Assembly: GCA_006937955.1 (NCBI GenBank)
Contig: SSNP01000007.1
Coordinates: forward strand, 5,432,521-5,496,520
Length of the DNA: 64,000 bases
Reading direction: 5' to 3'
From: Pachypanchax playfairii
Lineage: Eukaryota > Chordata > Actinopteri > Cyprinodontiformes > Aplocheilidae
Below are positions 35,405 to 47,207 of the stretch, one piece after another. Position numbers and translations under genes: made by a program. The notes beneath the pieces were generated by a model that saw only the letters and a list, made by a program, of their open reading frames with translations, was not told the origin of the DNA and made no database searches. Within the stretch, counting starts at the first letter, position 1, and the number at the start of each line of letters is the position of its first letter.

Positions 35405-36070
35405 AAGTGAAGTCATCATGAACTTCATGAACAAAGCTCTGAAGATAGTAATTCATGCTTTTATTATCGCTCATTTACATTGTTGTAATGTTCTGTATGT
35501 TGGCTCAGACAGTCATCAGTCGGTGTTTACAGATTGTCCAGACTGCAGCAGCTCATCTTTTATCAGGTAAAAGAAAGTTTGATCACGTGACTCCAATCCT
35601 GGTTTTTCTCCACTGTCTCCCCGTCTATTTTAGAGTTGATTTTAAAGTTCAACTGCTGACTTTAAAAGTTTGACATGACCTGGCTCCACCATATTTATAG
35701 GATCTTCTTACTGTATATACTCCTATAAGACGACTCCAGTTATCAAACTAGTTGCTTTTCCATGTTCCACAATCCAAATTAAAATACAAAGTGGATCAAG
35801 CTTTTTCAGTTGCTGCTCCGAACTTGTGGAACAGTTTACTTCTTCATATTCGGATGGCTGAGAGAATCGAGTCTTTTAAATCTCTGCTGAAAACCGAGAT
35901 AAGTTTTTAGTATAAACAGCTTATTGTTTCATGCTGCCTTTAGACAGATTATATGGTTTTATCATGTTTTATTGTTCTTCATGTTTTATTGTCTTAATGC
36001 TGTTCTATTCTGTTTGACCAAATTGTAAAGCACCATAGTCAACTTTTTTTTTAATGTGATATAGAAATAC
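35405..36070 (+). mobile_element. Degraded Rex/L2-type LINE 3' end
   Basis: Plus-strand relic of a reverse-transcriptase 3' region. It reads CLQIVQTAAAHLLSGK, DHVTPILVFLHCLPV and, further on, AAPNLWNSL-like and ESFKSLLKT-like pieces, with stops between. It ends with the characteristic TTGTAAAGCACCATAGTCAACTT tail near 36024. It is a different subfamily from the 32.3-33.4 kb copy and more decayed. Confidence 0.75.
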
Positions 36071-36255
36071 AATTGACATGCACAAAAGAGAGCCAGGAGA
36101 CTGTGTGCGGGCAGACAAACATGTTGTTGCCAGTGAGGGGACGTGTATATGAAAAGAGTGAATCAAATGTGGCGTGGGGGACAGAAAGGGGTTGCAGTTG
36201 GTGGGAGTAGGTGGACAGTAGCGTTTTAAATACACAGAGAAAGATGAAAACATTT

Positions 36256-36328
<73 letters not shown>
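36256..36328. repeat. (GT)n microsatellite
   Basis: About 35 GT dinucleotides with one TTTGT interruption near the start. Likely polymorphic in length. Confidence 0.95.
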
Positions 36329-36329
<1 letters not shown>

Positions 36330-37218
36330 CCAATTAGCTGTTAGGGGCAGTTAGTTAGGGGTTGGGAACGTTGTGTGTGTGAAATCGAGGGAGAGTATCT
36401 ACTAAGTTCTGTTTTTTTAAGAAAACCTTTTTTTCATTAAAAATGAACATTTGCAAAATTTCGGAAATTAAAAAAACACTGGATCTACATGCTCGTTAGG
36501 GGTGAAACAACTTCATGCCATTTTGTTGTTTAGCCTAAAGGACTTTGTGGGGTTACACCAACTCAAACCTGGACGTCAAGTTCATGGATTTCCCTCAGAG
36601 AAATCCTACTTTTCAAACATGGCTGAGATTTGTATCAGTAAAAAAGGCTGTATATCACAGCTAGAAGAGTAATCATCGATTTGGTGGTGTGCTCACGTTT
36701 GTGAGAAAGACTACAGTTTGAGCAATTTGCTGAAGTTCAGCCTGGTTTCTGAAATATGAACAAAATGAGACTGAAACCTGGTGCTGTATCAGGTCTACAC
36801 AGGATGTACAACATTTACATCATCCACAACAATAACAACTTCAGGCAGCAGCACCAAGGTCTGCAACTTGCACACTTTCTGTGACTGGGGTCATTTATTT
36901 ATCATATAGGTACATATTGTACCAGTATATAGGAGATATGTTGTATAGAGTATATGAGATGTATGTATTACAGCATTAGATTCTGTGCTGGCTATCGAGG
37001 GTGGATCATGGTATTGCAGCATTAGCATTAGCATCTCATTAGACTCATATAGCATCAATGTGTTTCACATGTTTTTGTGTTTGTGTACATAAAGGCTTAA
37101 AATATATAAAAAATAACAATATGATTTCCACTTTGTGGATTTTCAGTCTTCACAGGGGGGTTCTGGAACATAACTGTGACGATCAAGGTGGTATCATTTT
37201 AGTAGAATATGCCATTCT

Positions 37219-37464
37219 ACTTAAAAGTTGACGTCAGGGTCACAGGGAGCTGGTGTCTCCAGCAATTATTTGGTGAGAGACGGGGGTTACACCTGGACAG
37301 GTCGCCAGTCCATCACCCCTCACACTCACACCTAGGGACAATTTAGAGTTACCAATTCACCTTATGCACGTCTTTGGACTGTGTGAAGAAGCCAGAGTCC
37401 CCAGAGAAAACCCACACACGCACAGGGAGACAACAGCACAATCAACTGCACCACCATGCAGCCT
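37219..37464 (+). mobile_element. Dispersed teleost SINE-like repeat
   Basis: Reads TGGACAGGTCGCCAGTCCAT, then CTCACACCTAGGGACAATTT, then GTCTTTGGACTGTG, and ends near GCACCACCATGCAGCC. This order of blocks is one I recognise as a very common short repeat of fish genomes; its formal family name I cannot assign without a library search. Confidence 0.65.
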
Positions 37465-37494
37465 GAAAAATAAAATAAAATAAAATAAAATAAA
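37465..37494. repeat. (AAAAT)n pentanucleotide repeat
   Basis: Five to six copies of an AAAAT unit directly after the SINE-like repeat, probably its 3' tail. Confidence 0.85.
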
Positions 37495-40025
37495 CTGGGT
37501 TTAACGTCATCCAAACATCTGTGAGCTCATTTTCTTTGACAACATGTGATAAAGCAGCTGATGCAAGATGTGGTTCTGCGTTCAACTGAGGGATCCATGA
37601 TGTGATTTCAATCACCACTCAGCATCAACACCGACGTGCTTTAACTGATTGCAGTGACTGGAACAGCCGGACATGATCCGCCCCTGAAGTAATAGCATAT
37701 ACATTCATAAAAATAAACTGTAACTCTCACTGTGGCTCATACCTGAAGTTTACCTTGTACTATTTCATCAGCGAGACATGATCCAGATGAAGGTAGTGTT
37801 AAAACAAAATCCCTACACCTGTACTCAGGATGTTACCGTGGTTCAGAGAGTGTCGTCCCTTCCAGCTCTTATCCCAGTCTATCTACTTGTCTGCAGAGAC
37901 GTCCACATCTTGTAAAAAAGCACATCACTGTTTTGGACCTGCTGAGCTCAGTGAAAAAAGCTTGTTTCTCTCTGTCTCTCCCTCCATCAATGTTTAAAGT
38001 CCCTGTTCTTAATGTCTCCATGAAGAGCAACAAGAAAAGGAGAAAACTGACACCAAGAGAAAATAACCAGCTTCAGTTCTTCTCCAGTTCTCGCCAGTTA
38101 TGAAGCTGAAGACCCTTTTTTCTAGTCTGTCCTCCCTTGTTTTTGTCATGATCTTTTTCAGACAGAATCTCTTTTACTTATTCAGTTGTTCACATAAAGT
38201 CAGTCTTATTATTTTATAAACCAATCTGATAAATGTTTCTGCAACGGGAACAAATCTGAAACATCCACAAACTGTCTAACAAATGTTTCACAATAGAAAT
38301 AATTGATGGCGTTTACTAAATCAGAATACCATGACAGAGTATTATCATTGAGCATCGAGCCTCAGCGTCGACACTAACAGTAGTCACACCTTTTGGTTTT
38401 GAATTTACAAATCTGCTAAATTAAAAAAGTCTATTTTTTCTGACATGGTGATACATGTAGCAGGTACTCCTACAGCCGGGAGATCTTGTTCCACGGTACG
38501 ACGTGGATCAACCCAAATCCCAGTGCCACGATAGACTGACAGGCTCAGGTGAACCTTCAGCTGGGAGGGACGCCATTTAAAAAACTCACTTTAAATCAGC
38601 TGTAATCACTTTTATCTGTAAGTTGATGAAATCAGCTTCAAATATCTTTTGATGGAGATGAAAGAGTGAATAATGGGAAATAAAAAACACTGCCAAAACT
38701 CCAAAAGTAGCTCAGCAGCTCCACAGTCTCACCTGTCACCAACACACGCTCACTCAATCTCCCAGCATGCAGGAGGAAAGACAAGTTGAAAACGCCAGGT
38801 GATTGAATTAGCATGAAAATACTTTGCATTCGCTACGTCCTGTCTCACAACTCAGCACTGAGGGGGTGGCTAGTAAACTTTTTAATACACCCAATCTTTG
38901 AATCCTAAACTCTACCTCATAAAAAACACTCAAAATAACCAAAAAAACTATTAGTTTGAATCAGTTTTCTGTATTTGAGACATTTTCTATATACAGGTAA
39001 TTTATTTAAATATCTGGGATTTAAGCATTAATCCAAAACCAAAGTGTTCATAACAACAGTTTGTGCATGTCTGTCACAGTGCAACATTTTTACTATTATT
39101 TAAATGATCAAAATTTGTAAGGTTTTAATAAAACCTTCCAGCTGAAGTTGCAAACCTTTCTTTGCAACACTGTATTTTACATATAATCCCTGAGCTGATC
39201 AACAGACTTAATGAGTTTGTTGAAATTGCACATCGAGACTCAGCTACATTTTATTTATCTGAAAACTAAAATAACTGAGGAAATCTCTGGTTGACCTTAG
39301 CCGACCGAGTGATGGATGAAGATCACATCAAAACCTGCCTGCATCTTCAACTTTTGCATGCATGATTAATGCAGCACTCAAATCTATGCAGTCTTGTTTT
39401 TTTTTAAATCTCAAATTCAGCACTAGTCCCACAGAGATTTACAGAGGAGATGGAGGCTGAATAATGTGGGGAGACGAGGTAACACGAGGTCTGAGAGCTG
39501 CTGGCCAAAATTCAAATGGGCTCCATGTCAAGAGACAACTATACAAATGATCACATGCTCCTGCAACTCAGCTGTTGATCACAGAGCAGATAAAAACAAA
39601 GGCCACAAAGACAGAGCTCTTGTTTAACACACAGCCATTTTAATGTAAGAGGCAGGTAAAATATTTAAAAGAGCTCACACTGTTCCTGATGCGTGTTTTC
39701 ATTATTTCAATGACAGCGTCCAGGAAAAAGACAATATCACTTTAAAACTTGCTAAAAACTGATAAATCTTAAAAATCCTGCAGGCAGACAAAAGTAAACT
39801 CGAATAAGGTGAGACGAAACAATAATTTGGTGTGTTCACCTGTTTTGTGTTTAGAACAGCAGCAAAATAATGAACGTATCTAATAGCAGCTACTGGAATC
39901 AAACATACAATAGTTGTGTTCTTCATATCAAAAGCTCAAAACACAACAGGGACTTTTGTCCAATCCAGGTCAAGCATGTGAGACTCAAGTGTAGGTAGCA
40001 GAACAACAACAGCATTGTTCACTGA

Positions 40026-40052
40026 GCGAGAGAGAGAGAGCGAGAGAGAGAG
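40026..40052. repeat. (AG)n microsatellite
   Basis: Short GA-dinucleotide tract with two CG interruptions. Confidence 0.85.
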
Positions 40053-40757
40053 CATATGTTATCTAACCCCTGGGTTTAATTCACTTTCATCCTCTTCTGT
40101 GGGCTCAACCATTCAGTCCCAAACTTCTCCCTCAGTGTCTGTGATGGAAAAGTTTCTTACTTAGGATCCCAAATTAGCTCAACACTTCTATAAAGGGGCC
40201 ACTTTTTCTTCTGTATGTATATAAAAAACAGAAATCAGTAAATTTTCTAAAGGACAATATTATCTCAATAAATCCACATATACTTCACAATAATTCCTTT
40301 GTTTTGTTTTATTTAAAGATGACCTGATTTGTCCAACAAGTTGTAAGTAAATCCTAAAGACAGTTGGTTAAAGGTTCCCAGATGTGCAGGAGATGCAGCA
40401 GCTGGATCACAGTGAGCTCAGCTGACTTTACCAACAACACAAGAGCTACAATCATCAAACAGGGAGTAGACAATCAGAATCACACTAAACAAGACAGCCC
40501 AAATCCCTGTGCATGTTTCAAATCATACAACTGGACTGATTCTTTATGCCTGAAGGCCCGACTCCCTGCACCTGACTGTTACACCGCATGAACATTTTCC
40601 TAAATAATAATTAGGAATAAGAGAGGATTATTAGCGCACTCGGGATTCCAAAACAGACGGGACAACAAATAAAATGTCAATGGGGTCTCAACACAGTCTG
40701 ACTGTCACTCAAATTACCAGCGTATTAAATAGCCTAATAAAAACAAAAATCACTCAC

Positions 40758-41340
40758 CGTTTCTCGTCAATCCTTCGAAGGTCTTATTTAAGATCGACCC
40801 GCTGCATTCACGTGCTTATCTTTTAATTTGTATCTGTTAATAAATGTATATTTACCTACACATTTACATCGACCCTCTTTATCTAAAAGGGAATATTTAT
40901 TATTCACGCTAAAAAAAATAGATTCAAAAGAAGATTTGAAAGAGGGGAATAAAAACCAGACAGTCCGCTGGATGTTCTCTTCTGTAGCTTGGCCGCGGCG
41001 TTAACGGCTTGCAAATCCCCCCCAGAGGCGTCGAGCGTCGGTTAGTGTGACAGAGACGCTCCGGCTCAGACGATGCTGCTCGTCGGTTCACACATTTCCG
41101 CTCTGGCTGCTCGGTCGCTCGGCTCCGAGTTGTGCGTTCCGCCATTCACGTGAGTCCCACGAATATCGGTAACTTATAAACGTCAGCGATCACAACGGAC
41201 CATCAGTACGACAGGTTCGCGTGTGTACCGGCAGAGTGCGCGCGCTGCCTGACAGCTTTTGCGCTTGCCACAGGGATCGTCGGTTATCCGACGTAAAGCC
41301 CGACAGTTAGCACGCAGTGCCACTAGAGGGCAGTGTGCTG
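40758..41340 (-). promoter_or_regulatory. wnk3: CpG-rich promoter and proposed non-coding first exon of wnk3
   Basis: Between about 40980 and 41320 the sequence is strikingly CpG-rich against AT-rich flanks. On the minus strand a near-consensus donor (AAACG|GTGAGT at 40758/40757) would end an untranslated exon that splices to 31693. A CTCF-like site lies at its upper edge. A minus-strand open frame of 73 codons with a true ATG (41145) lies inside and could be an upstream ORF. Transcription start is not determined; assignment to wnk3 rests on strand and position. Confidence 0.55.
41320..41333 (+). promoter_or_regulatory. CTCF-like motif
   Basis: CCACTAGAGGGCAG fits the vertebrate CTCF core consensus (CCASYAGRKGGCRS). 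It sits at the edge of the CpG-rich promoter. Confidence 0.5.
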
Positions 41341-41611
41341 CATGTTTGTGTTCAGCTACTGTTCCTGAGTTCAAGTTCATAAATTGATTTTTTAATCTTT
41401 CCCTTTTATTATTTTATTTTGTTATTTCTTTACAGCTTTTAAATCAATTTAAAAATGTTCTGTAAAGATACTGGAAGTTTTTGAACATTTTGAGAGCCAT
41501 CAAGGACGAAACAAAATTCCCAAGTTTGTTTATTTCTATGCTTGTTCATTAAATTTTACTATAAATTTGATTTTGAGGCTGTTTACAGCCGATGTCAGAA
41601 CATACAGTCAG

Positions 41612-41722
41612 TCATTTTCTATACCAGCTGTTCCTGTTCAGGATGCCTATCTTCAGTGGTCACTGGGCGAGAGATGGGGTCACACCTGGACAGGTTGCCA
41701 GTCCATCCAGACCATACATTGG
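41612..41722 (+). mobile_element. Fragment of the SINE-like repeat
   Basis: CACACCTGGACAGGTTGCCA with flanking TCACTGGGCGAGAGATGGGG matches the 5' half of the repeat at 37219-37464. The 3' half is missing. Confidence 0.6.
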
Positions 41723-41979
41723 TCATAGAAATGGGGTAAAAATATACCAGCCAAAGTGTATGATAAATCTGTTGATGATAAAGTTAACAGACCTCTGCCA
41801 GGCAACTCAGTTCATTGTGATTTACACCAAATTTGTTGTATCAACATTCATTGACCACGAAAACACCTTTAAAAATTAGAATCACATTTATAATTATTAC
41901 TTCAGTAGTTATTGATGAAAATCACTTTTTCAGTAATGGTGGTTTTCTTCTGGAACGAGTGCCAGAACTTTTGAAGGAA

Positions 41980-42480
41980 CATCAAACTTGTTAACATACT
42001 TCTGATTCCACAGTGTCTCCACTATTTTTTCGTTTTTGCTGAAAGTCTGTACCATCATTTGTTCTTGCAGGAATAAGAAATCTGAAGGTTCCCTAATTTT
42101 TCCCTTTCTGGATTAAAGTATCTGGAATTTTGTAATGATCCAGATCAATCCTTGATCCACATCAATCATTGTTATCATATAGAACCTGTTGGGAACTCAC
42201 TCTGTGTTTTAACAAGCACCTGGACCATTTATTGTGGAGTTACATGCAGATATGTTAAAAATAGATTTATTTCGCATGTGGAAGAATCTTTTAACAAATC
42301 CTGGATCCAGAAGGTGATCCGGATCACCCCCAAAATCTACTCACTTCTTCTTTGGACCATTTCTGACCTTTCCTTAAAATTTCATCAAAATCCAGCCAGA
42401 AATGTTTGAGTTCTCTTGCTAACAGACAAACTAACAAATGCTGGTGGAAACAACCTCCTGGTGAAGTAATAATGAAAGAC
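41980..42480 (+). mobile_element. RTE-type LINE 3' end (degraded)
   Basis: Contains TGGATCCAGAAGGTGATCCG followed by a CACCCCCAAAAT block, AAATTTCATCAAAATCCAG and a terminal block with CTTGCTAACAGACAAACTAAC. These are the conserved 3' region of RTE-type elements widespread in fish. No intact protein frame remains. Confidence 0.6.
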
Positions 42481-43101
42481 TGAATGAAGAAGTATGACTT
42501 GTTTGCTAAGGCTGCCATAGAATGTTCTTTCAAATAAATAAATAAACATCCCGATATAGTTTTTGTTGTGCAAACATTTTCCTTTAGGCAGATGAAAGCA
42601 AAGTTCTTTGCACATCATGAATAATCCAGTGTTCTGAGAAAGCTGAACGCAGCACAGACATTCAAACACTTAATACCAACTGTTAGACACGGTGGTGGAG
42701 GGTTGATGACTTGGGTTTGTCTTCCAGTCCCCATTTAGGTCTCAGTAGTCAAGTCTAGTCTAGTCAAGTTGAAGTTTCCTTTGAAAAGCATTCAAATCTC
42801 AGATCATAATTATTTTAATGCACCAGCTTTGTAAATTAGCCTATGTGTCAATATGTAAATTCTTAAAGTTAAAACAGTGTTTTTTACGCTGACTGTATAA
42901 TTTGGGGGCAAAATATTAACTAAAATAACATAAAATTCATCTCAACTGAGCTTTAAAACTGCACAGATATAAACGGTATAGTACTTCGGATTCTTCTGAA
43001 CATTAAACATTTGACACTTTTGGACATTACTGTTGTTGTAATGTTCTCCAAAAAATTAATTACACATGGTAACAAAATCAAACTCAGGCAGAGATGTGAA
43101 A

Positions 43102-43967
43102 TTTATTTCTAGTAACAGATTAAATTGTTTATTTCTTTATATTCTATGAATTAGGCCAGCAGGATGCCATCATAAACAAAAATATCTACTCTCTCAAACA
43201 CACACACACACAGGTTTGATCTTAAACAAAGCACTAGGCGAAAAAAATTTTTGTTTTTAGACCTGAGACAACATTTAAACTCACACAAAGTCTTGGTCCT
43301 CTGTGTTAAAATGAACAATAAATAGTTTTAACAAAGCAGGAATCATTTTACCAAAGCAAAATACATCTGAAATTATGTGCTTAATAAATTTGCCACAAGT
43401 TCTATGGATGTAACGGTAAACTAAAGGTATCTACTGAACAGATTTTATATGAAAAGAATGACAGGATTTAATGTCAGGATCTGTTCACAGAACCCGTGTT
43501 TTGGAGTCTTTAGGCAGTTCGAGCATTTCTGATGTAGATATGGAAACAGTTTGGTGTCGGTCTGTAGTGCAAGTATTCAACTTATTCCTGTGCTCAAGAT
43601 CAGGAGACACACCCTACATGCAAATCCAAAAGAAAAAAAAATCCTATAAATGCTTTGGAAAAAAAATATATTCAAGCTGTGTTCAGTCATTTGTCAGAGT
43701 TCCACTTTGGTCATCAAACATTTGGACCGTCTTGATAGAAGTTTCTTATTTTTCTCAAAAGCAGCTGAAAATCCTCTACAAAGCAGTTCCAAGTCAAGAT
43801 ACTCTGTATTCAGTTCAAGCCTACCATGACAGGGAAAACAAACTATTCTGTGGCCCCTGAGGGTCTTTATCAGTCTGAGCCATTAGAAGCTCCTTGGCTT
43901 TCCTCCTGTTTTCCTGTTGCTTCTATCAGGCGTTACAGTGAGTCACGTGAGTCGGTCTGAGGCAGAA
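43102..43967 (-). other. fam3a: Proposed fam3a 3'UTR and poly(A) signal
   Basis: No coding sequence after the TAA at 43970-43968. Minus-strand AATAAA hexamers occur at 43134-43129 and 43107-43102 and are the likely polyadenylation signals. Confidence 0.45.
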
Positions 43968-46900
43968 TTAACCTTCAAGAGGCGGCCGCAAGGGAATACA
44001 ACCATCCATCTCCAGAGACTCGGGCCAGCCTTCATATTTGTTGCTGCTCTTACTGTTTTTCATACGCTGGTGAGAATAAAAACAACAAAACAGGTAAATA
44101 GAACTGATTTGAACATGGCAGACTGGGATCATCACAGAACTTTGTCCTGGTTAAGAAAACATTAACACTAAATCTACTTTAAGATGTTTAAAGAGAATCA
44201 GAATAATAATTTTTTAAGAGAAATAGAAACTTATTGTTAAAAATAAAAACACAACCAACAATAACAGTGCGATACAATAAAGGAGAGCACACAAACAAAA
44301 AACACCCTGAGGAGGATGAGTGAAGTTCTAATAAATGAAAGCAGAAATGGACGATTGTGTAAACTGTTTCACTGACACATGGAACGAAGGTGCGTGTAGC
44401 GTGTTGGGACAGAGCAAAGCTGTGCAATAAATATTTTACCCACAACACTGACAAATCTGGACACAATTTTTGTTTTGAACAAAAAGGTTGTAAGAAAACA
44501 AAATTCAGCAAAGGTTTAATATTTACTCAATAAAAGATGTGTAAAATAAAACCATCAGAGTCTTTTCAAAGTAAAAGAAAATTCAATGAGTGCAGAAAAA
44601 AAATCTAACTTTCTCTGCAGAGTATTTTTACAGGCTGCAGCAAAGTTCTGATCATGGATCAGTGTCTTGTCAGTCCCTGTCCTGAGGTACTTGTGAGACT
44701 CAACCATCCCCACAGCTGATTCCTGGAACACTGTATGGAGAAGAGGAGTTGTCTCTAAAAATCAATGGTCATGTCGTCTTTCCTCTCAGGAGGAGATCGG
44801 GCCAACTGCACTTTTTATTTCTATTATTTAATTTAACGCAGTGATAATGGGAAACAGTCTAACAGGATGCAGCAGCAGGGCGAACAAGATGACAAAACCC
44901 AGACGCAAATGTGCAAACAGGGTTCTGTTAAACAATGACTTTAAAAATATTTAAGGGTTTTTATAACCACTCTCCAACCACGCAGTGCCGTCTAACTGCA
45001 CAACCCATAGCTTTATCACCAGTTACATTTTTACAGTGCAGTCTGGGAATATGGGAAGAAAATTCCTACCCTTGAGTCAACAGTCAGTGGATCGATCCCA
45101 TACCTGCTCAAAAGGACTCTTATTTTCAATTCCCTTCGCTCCAACAAACACCCAGCTGTCTCTAAAGGCCAGCTCCTTCACTGCTGTGCTCCCCAGTTCC
45201 TCAAACAGTCGCCGAGACTCATCATTCATTCTGCAACACAGTAAATAAAAAAAAAAAAACAGCTGAGCAACACAAACATACAGTTTTAGAACATGATGGG
45301 ATTTTCACACACCTTTGGATTCAAGGCAAAGACAGTATTTGTCTATAAAAGAAGGATTGAAACAATCTCTGGACTCTGAGACATGACATGACATTTGATG
45401 ACAAGATTTTAAGTCCACCAAGGAGAATTTTATTCTAGCATTAAGCATCTTGATAGAAAAGAACAAAGGGGATTTAAAACAAAACCAAGTTGCTGTTCAG
45501 GTGGAACAAAAAGAACATTCTTCTTACTTTGTAGCAGCATCATCAAAGGAAGCGACAAACACAAGAGTTCCTTCATGAAGGGGTCGAAGAAACTTCAACA
45601 AGTCAGAAACATCTGGAAACAAACATCAGATGAAGTGTGAGCAGCAGTTTATTGTCTGCACGTACCATCAGAACTGAAATGCAGTACTGTCTTAAAGTGT
45701 TCGTTACCTCCTGCCCACATATCAAAGGTTTTTGTCTCTAAAAGTTCGCCCGTTACACCTGGAGCAGAAACACATCAATAAGACAGTACGACTACAACAG
45801 CTACTACATTCATGAAAGATACAACCATCTGTTTTAACTTAAAATATGATCGTCTTACCATTAACCAGAGCTATGTTTAGTCCCCTGCCAACGTTGTTCT
45901 TCACACTGCTCACTAATCTGTCAGACAGAAGCACAAGCTTTACACCTACAGTTCACTCCATCACAGCAAACATAGCAGCAACATCTGGGAAACGGACGTG
46001 ACAGCAAGCTAAAATGGGATCAGGGAGAACTATTCTGAAACGATACTTGCATTGAGCTTGATTTGGTGGCCTGGTTATGAAAGCAAAAATTAAAAAAGAA
46101 ACAAAAAAACAGCACAAAGTGAAAAAAAACTAAATAAAAAGTTGGCAGCAGGGAAGACAAAGATGTAGATCAGGGGTCTCAAACTCCAGGCCTCGAGGGC
46201 CACTATCCTGCATGTTTTAGATGTTTCCCTGCTTCAACACACCTGATTCAAATGAACAAGTCGTTAACAGGCTTCTGCAGGACTTGTTGAAATACAGAGG
46301 ATTTGAATCAGGTGTGTTGAAACAGGGAAACATCTAAAACATGCAGGATAGTGGTTCTTGAGGAAGATGAAGAAACAAGAAGTCCAAATCAAAAAACCTT
46401 ACATCTTGTCCTCCAAGCAGATTTTGGGACCAATGACATTTGCAGCACCGGACACCAGACGGAAAGCCAGATGTTTTGGAGGACAGGGGGCTGAAAGTCC
46501 ACATTTATACTTTCGGGGCCGTAGTTCAGCTATAACATGTGACACAGAGATCATTAGTGATGGAATGAAAAGATACAAAACTTAGAAAGAGTCATGCTAT
46601 TTGATTTCCTTCTACTTACATTGGGTTGGTACAGTTTTTGTACCTGAAAACAAAAATGAGTTTCTTAATAAAATGTACTTCAACCAGGAAATCTTAACAT
46701 CTTCATAAACAAACTATAAAACAGCCTGCCTTTCTAAAATCTCTCCATATGAGCTAATTACAAGCATTTATTAGCAATTTGTTTATCTCTTTAAAAAATA
46801 TCAGAAAAATAAGGAAACATTTTATTTTGAAAGGTCAAATCTAAAGGATATTAATTATGCTCTAACTGAGAAAGTCTCTGGAATTTTGCTGTATGACCAG

Positions 46901-47190
46901 CGATAAATGTTTGCTATATCTCCTAAATATTCTGGTTTAAGTTGTTTGTCACTTTTTAGTTCTTTAAGGAAAACTGATTTACCACTGAAGAAATTTCGCA
47001 CAGATGAACCACCCTCAGCTCCAAAGAATGTGTTTGCCAGCAGCCACATTAGCCCAATCAGGAGCAGAACGACTAAAACTCGCAGCGGACCTGTCAGGAA
47101 AGTCAAGATGTTCCAGCTCAGGCAAACAATACAGATTCCTAAAGATTTACTGAACAACTCCAGGAAGTACCACTCACCTGTCAGTCTCAT
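43968..47190 (-). CDS. fam3a: FAM3A, FAM3-family cytokine-like protein
   Basis: FAM3A belongs to the FAM3/ILEI superfamily of four-cysteine globular proteins. Mammalian FAM3A has been linked to mitochondria and metabolic signalling. Coding exons: 47190-47178, 47090-46983, 46643-46620, 46529-46403, 45917-45859, 45758-45708, 45612-45528, 45230-45104, 44066-43968. All phases agree, giving 230 residues, the same length as human FAM3A. An N-terminal signal anchor (about residues 6-27, PLRVLVVLLLIGLMWLLAN) precedes the globular domain. Conserved cysteines are C58, C64, C86 and C221. Family blocks include HLAFRLVSGAANVIGPKICLEDK, NNVGRGLNIALVNG, FDMWAGDV, LAFRDSWVFVGAKG and NKYEGWPESLEMDGCIP. FAM3A rather than FAM3B, C or D is supported by the MRLxGPLR start and the C-terminal block. 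The gene is head to head with idh3g. Confidence 0.97.
45918..46402 (-). other. fam3a: fam3a intron 4 carrying a MITE
   Basis: 485-bp intron between coding exons 4 and 5. About 40% of it is a palindromic MITE (46171-46362), which ends only about 40 bp from the upstream exon's donor site. Confidence 0.7.
46171..46362. mobile_element. Palindromic hAT-like MITE, right end truncated
   Basis: Begins CAGGGGTCTCAAACTCCAGG, a terminus typical of hAT-derived MITEs in fish. The arms at 46201-46253 and 46301-46353 are inverted copies of each other with a single mismatch. The right terminus (expected mirror of the first 25-30 bp) is missing. Confidence 0.75.
46620..46643 (-). other. fam3a: fam3a 24-nt microexon
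   Basis: Encodes most of GTKTVPTQ between ttttcag and gtaagtag, phase 1 on both sides. It lies in the variable stalk between the signal anchor and the first conserved cysteine. Confidence 0.8.
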
Positions 47191-47207
47191 GATTCTATCT
47201 CAAAAAT

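Larger units (their letters stand above)
31694..40757 (-). other. wnk3: Proposed wnk3 intron 1 (9 kb)
   Basis: Non-coding stretch between the acceptor ahead of the ATG exon and the donor of the proposed first exon. It contains two LINE relics, a SINE-like repeat, a GT microsatellite and minor tandem repeats, each listed separately. No host coding exon is seen. Confidence 0.55.
41341..43101. other. Intergenic DNA between wnk3 promoter and fam3a 3' end
   Basis: About 1.8 kb, mostly repeat-derived, with a SINE-like fragment and an RTE-type LINE tail (listed separately). No gene seen. Confidence 0.6.

Noticed and set aside
36256..36328. CRISPR-like or other array of repeats
   Set aside because: Simple GT microsatellite; the genome is eukaryotic and no spaced direct repeats occur anywhere in the window.
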